A stretch of DNA of 64,000 nucleotides from Oreocharis arfaki (GCA_013398015.1 VZRR01006739.1:1-64000), one strand, 5' to 3'; numbered from the stretch's first letter, positions 8,985-22,287 are shown. Translations and numbers: made by a program. Notes: generated from the sequence alone by a model not told the origin.

Positions 8985-9110
8985 GCTTTGTGGCCGCTGC
9001 CGCGGCAGAGCACAGCCACTCCCGGCCCTGGCTGGGGGCACCGAGCGGCCTCCCCCTGTGCGGAGCTGGGCTGGGGCCGGAGCTGTGCTCTCCGGGCCCT
9101 CTGAGCCCCC
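8985..9110. other. Second small GC-rich, CpG-containing patch
   Basis: A short G/C-rich stretch with several CpGs, including CCGCTGCCGCGGC, sits between A/T-rich flanks. No coding frame with recognisable content is present. Confidence 0.5.
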
Positions 9111-9275
9111 CTCATGAAACCGCTGGATTGATTCGCTCCAGACCTCACAGTCCTGTGCAAGAGCCCAACCAAAACTCCTAAGGCCGCCTAGGTGGAAACC
9201 TAAGTCCATGTGCATGGTAGAACATTTTAAAGATGACCAATGAAGATGGTTTGCTAAAATACCGCTGAAGCCAAA

Positions 9276-9281
9276 AATAAA
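9276..9281 (+). promoter_or_regulatory. HIC2: Candidate polyadenylation signal AATAAA
   Basis: This canonical hexamer is followed by moderately T/G-containing sequence. It is one of several possible 3' ends of the HIC2 transcript. Confidence 0.35.
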
Positions 9282-9579
9282 AAGGTTTAAGAAGGCTCCC
9301 CATCATTAGTCTTGACCCTTTGTAGCTTTTATCTTCTACACCAAAGCCACCTCAAACATTTGAGGGGGGGCTGATGGAAAATGAAATATTAATTTTGCCT
9401 GGTCTTAATATCTAACAAAGATGGTGCAAACACTATTTGACAGTGTTGTTTTTGTATCAATATGTATGTGCAGTAATGAATGTATTTATTTCTCAGATTC
9501 TGTATGCACAGTTTTGCAATGTAATTCAGAAAGTTGCAAACACAAAGATGTGTCCGCAGGGTCTTCTCTACAGGATTTC

Positions 9580-9628
9580 AAAAAAATGAAAAAAATATAT
9601 TAAAAAAAAAAGAAAAAAAAAGAAAAAA
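9580..9628. repeat. A-rich tract
   Basis: A runs with isolated G and T form another possible internal-priming site or the edge of a transcript end; there is no AATAAA immediately upstream. Confidence 0.85.
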
Positions 9629-10432
9629 GGAATCTCAGAGACTCTCAGCATAGCCATAAACCATAACCTGTGAAGACAATACAAAGACTGGACTTTTGTA
9701 GCTTTGCATAGAAGAGGAATTTATGTTTTGCTGTATTTAAATGTTTCAATTTACAGTGTCACTCTTTTAAGATTCCTGTTTTGGTTTTTGTTTTTGTTTT
9801 CCTCTCTCTCTTGTGTGTGGAAAGCATTGTTTTCAAGCAGTGCAGGTTCAAAGTCTGGGTTAGCAGTATTTTACCATGTTGCTTCAGTTCTGAAAAGCGG
9901 GAGTATGGGTCTTGACCAGAGAAACATCCAGTGCACTTAGTGAAACAAAATGAAATCTGAGATGACTGCCGGCAAAATCCAGAGAAGGTAAAAGTCACTT
10001 GAGGAATAGTTGTGTGCTTCCGATTGCGGCTTGTGACTTGAGACAAGTCTGTTGTCCTGCCTGAAGGACAGGATGTAGCTCCTTTTTAAAGTCCCCCACA
10101 TCCCTCACTTACTGTTTACTGTGGTAGCAATAAGGATCTCAAAAGTGGGCCTAGGATGGGCAGAGGAAGCTCCGTGCCAAACCCACCAGCCTCTGTGCCA
10201 TCTCATGATGGGCCTTGCAAACGATACTGAAGCATCAGGTTCCCCAGGGCACAAGGGGGCTCGAGCCCCTGGGAAAAGCTGTGCTTTACAAAGCCTCTTG
10301 TTCCTGTATTGGTGGTCAGCACCTACTGCAGCCTTACAAATTAGCATGAAGAAAGGATGTTAGCTGATTTCTGGATATTTGCCAAATTCTGAAACCTTTC
10401 CAATCAGCAGTGCTGGAGTTAAAGGAAAAGCA

Positions 10433-10438
10433 AATAAA
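10433..10438 (+). promoter_or_regulatory. HIC2: Candidate distal polyadenylation signal AATAAA
   Basis: This canonical hexamer precedes a G/T-containing stretch at about 10460-10485. I used it as the outer bound of the presumed 3'UTR. Confidence 0.35.
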
Positions 10439-11616
10439 GAAACAAAGAGGCAAAACCTCCCTAAGTTTTAAGTGGGTTTAAGAGGCTCTAGGTAGCAAAC
10501 ATCGAGCTGTCCCCAGACAGCAGAAATGCTCATCACTGAGATGGCATATTTGGATAAACATTTGTTTTAGCAAGAATTGAAAATCTAAATGAACTCTGAG
10601 CTATAATTCTGGAATAATTAAAGAGACTTTTGGCCTTTTTTTCTTAGTTTTTGTTTAAATAATTATTTGCTCAACATCAGTAAAGTCTCTCCATGTGCTG
10701 TAAAATCCTTTCTTTCTATAAGCTTATTCTTGCACTCCAGAACTGGCCATATTCTTGAAAAAGAAAATTTATGGGTTGCTTTCAATAGCTGAAAGTAGCC
10801 TTTTGCAATGTTTTAAGTCCCATGGTACTTTATGGTCCTGATTTTAGTGCAGGAGACAAGCAGGCAAAAGGAAAAGCTGTTTCTCAGCCCCTTCCACTCC
10901 TTGTATTTTGCATTTTTTCAGAATAGGGTAAGAAATTTTACCTTTGATGATTTCCCATTAGACTCACTAAATTTGCTTCTTTTCTTGCAAAAGCAAAAGA
11001 TTTGGGAACCCTCGTGAGGCAGTTCCAGCTCTGCTGTAAGGTTCCTAGCTGGTCCTCCAAGTCAGGAAGACTGCTTTGTTTCAGCCCTGATTCATCCTTC
11101 TGCCACATCAAAACTGCTGTTTATTCTGCTTTCCTTGTTTTAACTAACGACTCAAAGATCCTGAAACATAAGTTTAGAGATAGAAATGCATTTTTGTTCC
11201 ATTGTCTCCTATTGCCACCGTCTTCTTTCCTTGCTTCCCTAATTTCTTAAGCATTTTGAAGGCCAGTGTTGAACACAGGGATCAGGAGATCAATGTATTT
11301 TGAACAGAGCAGCCCCTGTGGCATGTGGTGGGGCAGGTCTAAACCACCACACTTGATGTGGCATTTGCTGGCAGTTAGGGACCCACTTCATAGTGTTACT
11401 TTCCCTGAGGAGTGGGACTGGTTTAAACTTTCTCTGTCACAAGTTACCAATCGAAGCACTCCCAGCACAGCTGTTCCTCTGACCTTCCACAGGACTTTTG
11501 ACTGGCTGGGGATAACTTTTCTATGAGGAGAGGATCTTGTTCTGGCTGGCTGGATATTTTCCCCCATTTTATTTTAATATTTTAAATACAACTGAAAAAG
11601 GGATGTTGCATCACCC

Positions 11617-11676
11617 CTTTTGTTTTTTGTTGTTTTTTCTTTCTTTCTTTTTTTGGTTTTTCTTTTTTTCATTTTA
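11617..11676. repeat. T-rich low-complexity tract
   Basis: T runs with interspersed G and C, including a short (CTTT)n segment. Confidence 0.85.
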
Positions 11677-11718
11677 AGCCTTAACTATCAGTCAGTCTGG
11701 AAGCCCTGGATGTTTCCT

Positions 11719-11748
11719 GGGGAGGGGGAAAGGAGGGGAGGTCAAGGG
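11719..11748 (+). other. Putative G-quadruplex motif
   Basis: Four G-runs of three or more (11719-11722, 11724-11728, 11735-11738, 11746-11748) are separated by loops of 1, 6 and 7 bases. The longer loops make it weaker than the 8075 motif. Confidence 0.45.
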
Positions 11749-14700
11749 AAAGGCCGACATTCCTGCTGCAATGTTCTGTTCATTTCCTTCAAGAGCTTGA
11801 ATTCAGGTCAGAGCCACACATAGTTGTGGCTTCAACTCAAGTGTCATATAAAAAGATACAGAAATTATAATATGATCTCAGCATTCAGAAATTTGCAGTC
11901 TTAATGTACAGTGATGAGAAACTGTTATTTTATGATCTTTTCATTAAAAGCTTGATTGAAAAATTACACCTCTTGCTCCAGAGTTCACCTTGTTCCTGTA
12001 GCTGACTCTCCCATGTTTTCTCTTCCTTCATTTATTCTTGCCCAGGGATCTGAACCAGCTCCTTCACAAAGAGACTCCCCCACATACACAGCCTAAAAAA
12101 AGCACTCACAACCTCACATTTTATGCACCTCTGCACTTAGGTAATAAGCCAAAATCTGACACTTGTTAGAATATAAGAAAGGATGAATTATGTGGGCCAG
12201 GCAGGGATACAGTAACTGTGCAGGCAGTGGATAATGGACCAATCATAATTTCACTTTTTTTGTTGTGACCTGAGCAAGATGAGGCTGATTTTGAAAAGTT
12301 ACCCCCACTTTGTCCTCACCACAGTTTGAAAGCAGCATTTGTCAGAGACAGTGGGTGATAGGTGGACCTGCCAATCCATAAATCCCCCCTGTCTACTTGG
12401 GCTCTAAGTGTAACTCTGAGGAGCAGTGAGGAAGCTGAGGCAGAAAAGTTTCCTAAAAGAAATTATAGTTCTCCACCCACCCATGGTGCAGGTAAAAAGG
12501 GTAAATGCTTCCAGAGAAGATTAATGTAATTGATGACAAAAGCACCCCCTGTAGATTTCAACCCCTCCAATGTTACAATTCAGACATTTTTCCTTGTGAA
12601 GGTTAATGTGACCCTAGCAAAACTAATTCACATTTCCTGAGCCTGGTTCTAAATGGTATTTTTTGGTTCCCAGGCCAGTTTTTTTGGATCTAAGAATTCT
12701 TTAATAAAATACCTATTTAATTGAAACAAATGAAGCATCTTCACTATACCGCAAGAGCCAAGCTTAGTATTTTGCAGCACTTCCTTTGTAACACTACGCA
12801 TCACCTCAGTTATGCCATTTCTCCCCAAGCCTGGCAGAGTGCTGTAATATGCAGCAGAGTAACCCTGGTGTTGAATTCATACAGTTCATTTTTTTTCTTT
12901 AAACACAATGCTGACTATATTTTAAAGTGACTGACTGAAGGAGCTTCAAGTTTAGTCAGTTTTCTGACAGGTTGCAAAGTCAGCAGCACTGGCAAGAAAA
13001 TCATTTTTATTTGTCCTTGGAGATGTGTTTTACCCAGCAAGGTTAAAGAGAAGGACAAAAATGAACAGAAAAACAGATGAAGAGCTACAGAAAACCAGAG
13101 GCTGTTTTTCTCGGATGTGGTAATGAGCCTGCACTCTTTTCCCAGCTACCAGTGACTTTTCTTGTTTTTTCCCTTTTATTTCTAATTTCTTCTGGAAGTT
13201 TTTGCTTCCTGGCACCCATTTCTCTGTGGCATAAGTGGTTTCCAGCATAGTTAAAAGACTGCATGTTCTATTTTACTTTCTTTGCCGTGGTCAGCTCCTT
13301 TTCATCTCATAAGATCCTGTAACAACTGTACAAAACTTCATATAGTAACTCCCAACTGAAATGCAGCTGCCTCTGCGGTGGAACACTGAAATATGTACAA
13401 CTGTAGTGCAGAGCACAGGACGTAAAGGATACCAGATATGTCTGGAATGCCTGGGAATTTGTACTTTCTTCCCTCTGCTTTCATTACCCCCATTTATTGG
13501 TAGGACTTCTTTTTTCCCAAACCCACACTCGCTTGCTTCCTCTCCACTACCCTTCTCCCTCTTGAAGAGCAGACATTGGGTCAAAGTTTTGAATGATAGG
13601 TTTGGGTTTTGCTTTCTTGTAGGAAATATTTCATCAAAATTGGAACTTTTCCATGGGAACAATTTTTTTTTAAAAATAAAATTTTGTTTCAGCCACTGCT
13701 GAGGTCCGATTTGGACTCTGCTGAGTAGATACAGATGAAGAATGTTTGTTTGTTTCATAAGAATGATCATGACTGATACCACATTAAGAAGTTAAAAAGG
13801 AAGGACAATTTTTAAATAAAGAATAATTTCAAGTCAGAGAAAGCCAAAAGACTAGCATGTCACTTTGCAAATTATTTCTAAAATATGCCTTCATCCTGTT
13901 TTGTACTGAAGATAAACTGAAGCACTGGAGACTTCATCTGCAAGTAATGCTACATTTTCAAAAGGCCTAAGAATGCTGAAGCAGTTACCAATTATTAATT
14001 TTATGTCTCTCTCTGGGTTTTGCTTGTCTGGATGTCTTACAAAGTTGTCCAGGTTTCAGCAAATTGATTTTGTGTGCACTTGTGCAAAGCCTGCTGTGTA
14101 CCAAGTTTAGTGTGACCTGGCTTAAATCAGTAATAGCTAAAGCAGGTGCACTTGCCATAGCAAAATGCATTGTTCTTTGTCTTGTTCTTTTCTTGTGCTA
14201 CGGGAGTCAGCTCCTGCAGCCCCCCATAAGCTGCACCTCGAGAATCAAACTGGATCTCCTACAGGAGAGACTGGCTGCTCTCAGCAGAGCCTTAAGTCCT
14301 TCACTCCTTCCATGAGGTCCGTTTATTGTGTTCAGCTCCCAACTCAGAACTATAAATACTCCAAAGTTTGCTATTTGGACCAAAATTGCTTCCCTCTGCA
14401 TCTCCTCCGGGCACTGCTCATGCCTAATTCTGCAGTTTCCTCCCTGCTACAGGTCACCACATCACATCTTCCTTCCTTCCCTTCATGGCTCGGTAGCAGT
14501 GATCAGTTTTGGGTTTGTTTTTTTCCCCTGCAGTTGTGCTGTCTTAGTGATGAACACTGTTGGAAGCTGCTGCAGAGCAAGGTTTGGATCCATATGTTTC
14601 AGCTCAGTAGCTGAGCCAGTTGTAAGAAAGCACGATCTCCCTGCAGATACAGTGCATCCATAGCTCCAACACTGCAGAGTGAAAAACATTCATCATACTG

Positions 14701-16380
14701 TCTTCTGCTCTTCCAGGTGCTAAGAAGAGAGGCCAATATAGCTGGCATGTATCAGCTCAGGAGGTGATTCATGGTCCTGCCTACTTCCTTTGCTTCTGCC
14801 TTCTCACCATTTTGCCCATTACTTTTTAGTGAGGAGAGGAGATGTTGCAGGGCTCTCTCAGCAGAAGAGGGTAATTTTTTTGATAATTGGGCTCTGAAGC
14901 AAAGGCCTAATTCTCCCTCTCTGCTCTTGACCATTCTCTCCTTCTTGTACACAATAATTAGATTTTAAAAAGCCAGACAGAATCCCGCACCCCTTGCCTC
15001 TGGATCCAGACTCAGCTGGTTCCTTTACTTTTCATTAGAGATTTTGAATTTAGTAAAAATCAAGAACTCTTCCAGAAGCCACGCTTGAATCAAGCAGCAT
15101 TTTAGGCTAGTAAAATCAGGGCATAGCTTTCCCTTGATTTCAGAGGACAGCAGTGGCAGAGCAGATCCTAGCTCTAAGATCTTTTGGTCAGCCTCCCTTC
15201 ACAGTCCCCAGTCAGGCACTGGGGATTCAATCGCAGGAACCTGGCCAGACGACATAACCACATCCCCTGGCTCTGGCTGCACAGGGAGCACGTTATGAGC
15301 ACTAGGCAGAACTGAGCTCCACACCTGGGTAGATGCTGCTTCTCTGTAGCCCTACAGAGCTCTGTGCCTTTGCAGTAACAGGCCTGGCCATTCAAACACC
15401 ATCTGGGACTGGCCAGACAGATCTGACTGCAGGACAGTGGTGAGGGCAGCATCACCAGATGTCCGTTCTCAGCCTCCCAAGCATCTGTGAAACGTGCAGA
15501 ACTAAGCTCTGGGTTTCCAGCCTTGTCACCAGAGGCTCTCGCTACCCCCATCACTGGGCAGCAGCCTCCTGCCAAGTCCAGCTGGTCCTCTTGCCACAAT
15601 AGCAGCCACAGGCCAGCCAGAGAAGATTGCACAACCAGGCCCTGATCTGTATTTTCCACTGCTCAGCCAGAAAACCCCTCCTTTTTTCCAGCACAGCTGT
15701 TTTCCATCTCTGCTCAGGAAACATGCCCTGGTTTTGATTCCTGGTCTTGCTTTATGAAGCAATCATGGGCAGGCTGTCTGGGTGGAATGGGTCACGAAGT
15801 GGTGGTGGGATAACTCAGGATTCTGAACGCCAACACAGAACAAAGGGGAGCTTTGCCAAGGCTCAGGTGAGCCTGGGGTCAGCACACAGACAGGCTACTG
15901 ACGTAAGCACAAACGCAGGGTTTTCTTTCTCTGGGCTGTGGTGTTTGAAATTCCCCCTCCCTTTTCCTCTCCTGCCTGCTTGCCCCAGCCTTTTCCTGGT
16001 TGGACCCACATTTCAGTAACAACACTGGGTGTATGGGTGATGGTGTCACTGTTTTGCTACATCTCACTCACACTGAACTCCTAGACCAAGGTGGCTGTTG
16101 TCTGTAAGCTGCCAGCCTTGTACAGCTCAGTTAATAAGCTGCCAGTTCGTCCCCTTCTAGGCATTTTGGGTGACAGTACCACAACACGCAGCTGCAGCTT
16201 GGTATTGGCAGCCCTGCTGTTAAAGACAGTTTAGGCTGTGGTGCACACAGAGGGTGGTGGGGTGGCAGACAGGGGCTGGAAACCCAGGATGAAGTGCAGA
16301 CCTGGATGTGGTCCACTCAGGAACACCAGCAGCCAGAAACACCCTGGCATTGCACTTGTTGGCTCTCTCCCCAAAATACT

Positions 16381-16432
16381 GGAAATTAGCCAGCTCCCTG
16401 GCCATATCGACCTGGAAATTAGCTAGCTTCCT
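16381..16432. repeat. Imperfect tandem duplication, 32-bp period
   Basis: GGAAATTAGCCAGCTCCCTG at 16381-16400 recurs at 16413-16432 with a few changes (GGAAATTAGCTAGCTTCCTC). Only two copies are present. Confidence 0.75.
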
Positions 16433-18974
16433 CAAGGGTTAAGGCATTAATGTTAACACCATCTATATTAACTATAAATAATATGTGTGCAAAAACATCT
16501 GAGTTACAGCTGTTATAGGAGTCCTACCTTGCCTTTTCTGAGTCCTTCACATGTGAAGTGTGGTCCTGTAGAGCAAAGACCTGTAAAGTGTCTTTCAGGC
16601 TGGAAGGGGTAGAAGAGGAAGTTACAATGGACTGACTTGGAGCTCACACAGAGGTGCTTCAGAACAGGCTTTGTGATCACCAAGGACAGAACAAATGATG
16701 GAAGAGGCTGATCACTTTCTCTTTTTTAAATTTATTTTTATCCCTGAAGGGCTGAGCTAACAACCAGCTGGGCACTGTCATCAAACTGCCTGTCTGTGCC
16801 TCTAGGTAGAGGAAACACAGAAAAAGAGAAAGGAAGCAGAATTCCGCCTTCATTTCTTTTATAAATTTACATTGATCAGTTCCTGGCCACTGTAACTGGT
16901 TTAAGAGTGTCCATACAAAGGACTTAGTGCCATAAGAGGAAGGATTCAAAAATCACTGAATTGAATCTTTGCTGCCATCACACGAGCCACAGCCTGCAGG
17001 AGCAGCAGCAGTTGACATGGGCAGCAACTCGGGAATCTTCTGCTATAGCTACTTGTTTTCTTTTCAGTGGGAATCTTTGTCCCAGGACTGGGGGTGCAGT
17101 GGGAACTGGAGGACGGGAAGGAAAGCAAGCAGGCTCAGAGATCTCTAGCAGTGCATTGCAGACCTACCAGCAGGCTCTTCCAGTCTCAGGACTCACACCA
17201 GACCGTGCAATAGCAGTTTAGGATGTGTACAAACGCCGGCGGGAGGGAGAGATGTCAGCCCTTGGTGTAAGTTCTGCCCTAGCCTGGCTGCGTGGCACTG
17301 CTGGCAGTGGTGAGGTGTGTATCTGCCAGGGCCTGTCACACACTCACAGTGCACTCTATCCCTCCTGACCAGGGGTGTGATGTTCCTCCTGTCCTTTGCA
17401 GTATATGTGTACAGACAACACAGCCTGTGAGTGCCTTGTCCTGCCTCCTCCCTTTGAAAGCAAAGGACAGAGGGGTCTCCATTATTTTACAGAGCATTTA
17501 GCTTCTGAGCTCCTTACAAGATAGGTACCTTTCAAACCTCCTGACCACTGTGAATGCTTTCTACAGAGGCATATTGACTTCCCTTGATTTGGCTGGAGTG
17601 CCCACCTGCTCTCAGTACACTTTTGCCCTGCACAGTACTGTTCTACAAGCTGGCATACTACAGAAGAACTCTGACTGCAAAGCCCAGACCAGTTTCTGGT
17701 CCATAGCAAAACGGTAATACAAGTAAAACAACAATTTCCAGATAGAAAGGTAGCCCAATAGTGGCTCGTGCAGTCTGTGGGTCACATCATCCCAGCAGCA
17801 TGGCCCTTTCACACCCCTAGGAACCAGTGAAGCAACATTCTTGAGCAACAAAGGGAAGCATGACACAGTGGCACATAAAACGAACTTGTTAAACTTCTTC
17901 CACTGCCATATTCTTTCTGCTGGGCTCTGATTTAACCTTATCTCCAATGCAGTACCTTGTCTTTACCTTCATCCCCACTCATTTTTACAGTGTCATTTTC
18001 TTTTGCATGAAGAAAAATTAAGGAAGCTTAAGGAAAAGGACTTGCTTTGTTTTGATGCCAAAGGAATTTTTTTTTCTTCCCTTTTCAGTTTTTCTAGTCT
18101 AAACAAGAGATGACATACCTTTTGAAAAGCAGCTTTCCTGAGGTGGCTTGTGCCCTGAAAACATATAAACTGGAAGTTCCAGTGCTCCAGAGCAGCTGTA
18201 GATCAGTCTGTAGATGTTCTTACTGCCCTTGGGTAGCTAGAGGAAGCTGGATTCCATGCTCTATGGCTTCAGTCTTCCCTAGAAATGGCAACACATGAAA
18301 GTATCAGCATCTTGAACAGCCTTCCTCGACATCCCAGTAGAGTTGACTCTACTGAGATATTCAGAAAGGTGATGCTTTGACAACCTGATCTCAAATCATA
18401 CAGTATAGCAGTAAAGGTAAGAGATCTCTTAATACTGCAAGAAGTACAAAGCAAAGCACAAAACTTCTCCAATCCTTCTGAACAAACAGATCTATTTCTA
18501 AGAGTTTCTGTAGTGGCTGGTTCTACCTGCCTCATTAAGCCTGGAGAAAGAACAGAATTAAAGTGCATTTCTTTTATACGAAGCAAAACAAGGCACTATC
18601 AGCTGCTGGAGAGCACTAAGTTCTTCAGACAGCCTCGAGGTGCTTCAAGGGAGGATCTCTGAACACACATGAAAATATTTGCGAGCAAACTATGAAGGCT
18701 GTTACAAAACCAGAGAGGTTTAAGTTGTGCTGCCCTTCAAAGAAGGCCTCCTCTGAGCAAAATGAAGTAGCATCCCATCTAAACCATGACTGCCTGTGTC
18801 ACTTTAAGCTGATGGAATCAAACACGGAATGAAACCATGCAGTGGGAGCGAGCCCTTGATCATTCATTTAGCCTATTGTTCTTCGGAACCTGCTACAGCC
18901 AAAGCACTCCATCAGGCAGCCAAGGGGATGGCTGCTTTAGAAGCGTGCATAGCAATAAGGAGAGTTAGCAAAGC

Positions 18975-19150
18975 TATGTCGGGTAGCTCTAGTCCTTATC
19001 CAGTTGAGTTCTGAAAGTCTCCAAAGATAGGGCTTTCATACACTTGCTGGCCTACCTGTTCCAGTGCTTAACCCACTCCAGTGTGAAGTCCTTTTCTGTA
19101 GGTTGAGGAGTTTGTCTAAAATGCCATCATTACATTTTCCTCCCTAACCT
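18975..19150 (-). mobile_element. Degenerate CR1 LINE fragment
   Basis: The + strand resembles the antisense of the CR1 3' region: a phrase like 'tctccaaagataggg', then 'cctgttccagtgcttaacc' and a 'gtgaagtccttttct' segment in the expected order. The terminal 8-mers are not recognisable, so the element is truncated. Boundaries are approximate. Confidence 0.65.
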
Positions 19151-21511
19151 GATGTGTGGAGGCTCCAGGCCATCAGGAAAATCTCACAGTCACAGCTCTA
19201 CAAAGGGAATCTGCAATGCAATTATGCATAGGCACACAGGCAGGAGGGGCCCAGGGGTCTGGAGATAACAAAAGGCAGGGGAACTGGCTGGGCCTTGTCT
19301 TTGCCTCCCAAGGCCTGTGCCCAGCGTGCTGCCAACCATGTGTGCCGTGCACATTAGATAACGGTCTGAAAAAGCCTTCCCTCTAGAGGTATCCTGGTCT
19401 CTGCTGCTATGCAGCCAACCACCTCTTACTCTTCTTTAGCTTTGTGAGCCTGGAACTGTGAAGAAGCCCTATGTAAGAGCTGCTAGGAGCAGTCATCCTC
19501 TTGTTCAGGTCTCCAGATTGTTATGGCGTGGCTTTGTGCAATGCTGAAGGTAGAAGCAGGGCACAGATGCTGAGCAGCAGGCATGGTATAGCACAGTGAG
19601 AAAGGGCCTGAGGAGAATCATAATGCTGAAAGCAAGGGTTGCCCCTCTTTGCCTCTTGGGCAAGCTGAGTCTTAATGACTTCATGTGCTTTTACAATTTA
19701 AGGTACAGCAAAATCCATATTTAAAAAATGGCAAAAGAAAGAATTCAGCTAATGCCATCATATCTACATCCACTCTGCCTTAAAGAGTACAGGGGGCCTT
19801 GCTTTCCTCTGACAAAAGGGTTAGGGACTGGACTTGTATTAAGTTTATTCTCCTGGCTTTGAAAGGCTTAGTTATAGTAGGGCTGAGAGCCAAAATGCAA
19901 CTCTGTCTTGAGCAGTTCCTTCTCCTCCCCCACTAAAGAATGATCTTTAAGCTCTGGACCCTCATCTCCACCCAAAATGACTGCCCTGATTTATTTTATG
20001 CTTTTTTGTTGTTTCCTTTTAAATCACTCCTAAGCTAAGCTTTTGTTTGCCAAGTTTTCAGCCTGGAGCAAATTTTTGCAGTTGAATTATAACCTCCTCT
20101 GCTTCCATTTGAAAAAGAGGTGTTTTTCTGGATATGCTGCGGTCCCACCCATTACTCACCTTGCTGCTGGGAGGCAGGGGAGATGGCAATCTTTTTAAAT
20201 ACCAGCATCTGAAAGTTCAGTGTCACAGGCATGGGCACACATCTGGTTAAAGCATTTCCCTCATATCTTGGCTCAAAATCCTTGGCTGAGACATCTCATA
20301 GCAGTAGATGTGTCCAGGGAGCTGAGAGGGAGGGAACAAAGGACAGAGAGTGGTTAGGTTTCTCAGAAAGGGAATGGCTGTGGGCTGGAAGATAAAGAAA
20401 TGCCAGGACTGGAGAGCTTGCTCTCTCAGCACGCTACAGGGCTTGGCTCTCCCGGGCAGTGTGATGCTCACCCACACTTGAGAAGGCTCCTCTAAAGCAC
20501 AGGCTGCAGAAAGCAGGAGACTGCTCAGGCCAGTGCCTCCCTCTGACGGGGCAAAGGAGAGATGGTCTGAAAAGGTGCTATGACCTGGAGGCTGAGGGAG
20601 ACTTGGAAACTTCCTCAGGGATTTTGGTTTCCCAACTTAGAACTCAGTGAAAGTCTGAAAATCCCTGCTCATCTGCTAGTGAATTGCCAAAGCTGATTCT
20701 GAAGCCAAGAAGTTTCTGGAGAAGATGTTTTAAAGCAAGAAACTTCATCTCCCCACCTGCCTGCTTTACCAGTGGGATCAATTCCCTCTTGTTTACTCAT
20801 AGCATGCCTAAAAATGTTATCTATGGTCTGGGACAGGGTGCGGGAGGGTGCAAATGGGAAGGGAATAAGCCATATTTAGTGGGGAATTCCCTATGGATGT
20901 GTCAGATCAGGATTTAAAGTCTTTCACTGGATTTGAAAGGTTTCTTGTACAGAAATTGATGCCCAAATTATTATGCATTATGGTCTTCTATTATTTTTAT
21001 CAGCTTATTTCCCCTCCCTCCACAAGATCAGTTAACAAGCAGTGGCTGCCTCTCTCACTCCAGGGAGATTGCCTGCCTTTCTACCACACTCCCTCTCCTA
21101 AGGAACTGCTCCATGTTAGGAGCCACTATAGAGTGCAATGACATTTTTACACATGCTGACGTTGGCAGCAAGTTATATGATTGCAGGGCACAGGTCTTCT
21201 AGACAGGCTATTGACAAGGAAGAAGAATAACCATGAATAGAATAACAACAAAAAGGCCAACTCTGATATTGAGCTTCCCTGCAAAGGGCAGGGCTGCACC
21301 CAGGACTAACTCTGAAATTGATGACATCATCAGATGTGAAAAGCCACAAAAGATGCTGCATCTTACATTCTGAGACAGTTCAAGGGTAAGAAAACCACAG
21401 GGTAAAATGAATGTCTCTTGCTTTTTTAGAGTTAGAAACTAGAGTAGGGGACGAGAGAGGAACCTCTTCCTGCAGGCAAGCTCTCTGCTGCGTATGAACT
21501 CCCACTGTTTA
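19151..21511. other. Non-coding sequence, nothing distinctive
   Basis: Only short chance open frames are present; I see no repeats or RNA genes. Confidence 0.65.
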
Positions 21512-21700
21512 GGGCGTCACAGAGGCTGAGGACAGAAAGGGACTTTCTGGTCTATCCATCTGCTTGCCCCAAGGCAGGTCAGCTCAGTCTGCCATCCTTG
21601 ACTGAAATTTTTATACTGTGTTCTAAATATTTCCTTCAAAGACGCCACAGCCGCCTTTGCACTTTATTCCTGGGCTTCATTATATTTACTGCTATAAAGT
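21512..21700 (-). mobile_element. Very degenerate CR1-like fragment
   Basis: 'Tcacagaggctgagg' is followed by sequence alignable with the antisense CR1 tail ('gggactttctggtctatccatctg') and then 'gttctaaatatttcc' and 'cgccacagcc'. The order matches CR1 but divergence is high. Boundaries are approximate. Confidence 0.5.
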
Positions 21701-22287
21701 GTTTTTTTTCCCAATGCCTTGCTGCAGTTAAAAACCTTGAAATTTTGTCCTATATGCCCTGGATATGGAGAACAAATTATACCCATTCTCCTTGTACTAT
21801 CTGTATTGTCTCTCCAGCCCTTTTTCTACTTCATGATGTTATCACATTTCTCCTTCATTCTTCTTGTGGAAGAGCCTCGGTATTTCTCAGCTCTCCCCTT
21901 CTAAACCTCCGAGATGCTCTTCTCATACCTTCAGGCAAATGCCATGCTTGCTAAGTGAGAGAGAACGGCACAACCCGATACTTTGGGGGCAGGGGCTGAA
22001 GTGTAGCTACATGCAAGATCATCTGAAATAACTAAGGCAGCTTAAAAATTTCTTCTCTCCAGTGACTTTGCTGCAGTACTACAGCTCACCCCTTTCCCCA
22101 GTTGAGATTATCAATTAGTCTGCAGGCTATATTCCACATGGCCTGGGAAAAAAAAGACTTAAAAATACGTAGTGCTGTTTTCAACTGGGATATTTCCAAG
22201 GATCTGTGAGAACCTCCAAAGCTAGTTTCACCTCCCAAGTCAGCTTATCCCAGCTATCCTCTAACAGGTATTTTGCAAGTGTACTTA
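21701..22287. other. Non-coding sequence between two CR1 remnants
   Basis: No feature is seen apart from A/T-rich sequence and short open frames. Confidence 0.6.

Larger units (their letters stand above)
4610..10440 (+). other. HIC2: Probable long HIC2 3' untranslated region (end uncertain)
   Basis: No coding frame is convincing after the TAA. The sequence has 3'UTR character: U-rich and A-rich tracts, AUUUA-type stretches, a let-7 seed match and several AATAAA hexamers (5074, 8307, 9276, 10433). The far limit is placed at the last hexamer in this texture and is a guess; shorter isoforms ending near 5.1, 8.3 or 9.3 kb are possible. Confidence 0.5.
10441..18974. other. Non-coding sequence, no gene supported
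   Basis: Unique-looking sequence with short open frames on both strands, none with a recognisable domain or consistent coding character. Contents seen are a pyrimidine tract (11617-11676), a G-quadruplex motif (11719-11748) and a 32-bp tandem duplication (16381-16432). The largest frame (about 13291-13782, minus) has no domain and is rejected. Confidence 0.7.

Noticed and set aside
9580..9640. Poly-A tract as the tail of a processed pseudogene
   Set aside because: Upstream sequence shows no coding remnant, and target-site duplications are not visible; similar A tracts recur through the region.
12542..12560. CTCF-like CACCCCCTGTAG
   Set aside because: It breaks the invariant GGC of the core on the complementary strand.
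15174..15659. 161-codon minus frame
   Set aside because: Cys/Leu-rich with no domain, no conserved-looking block and no splice context; chance is likely.
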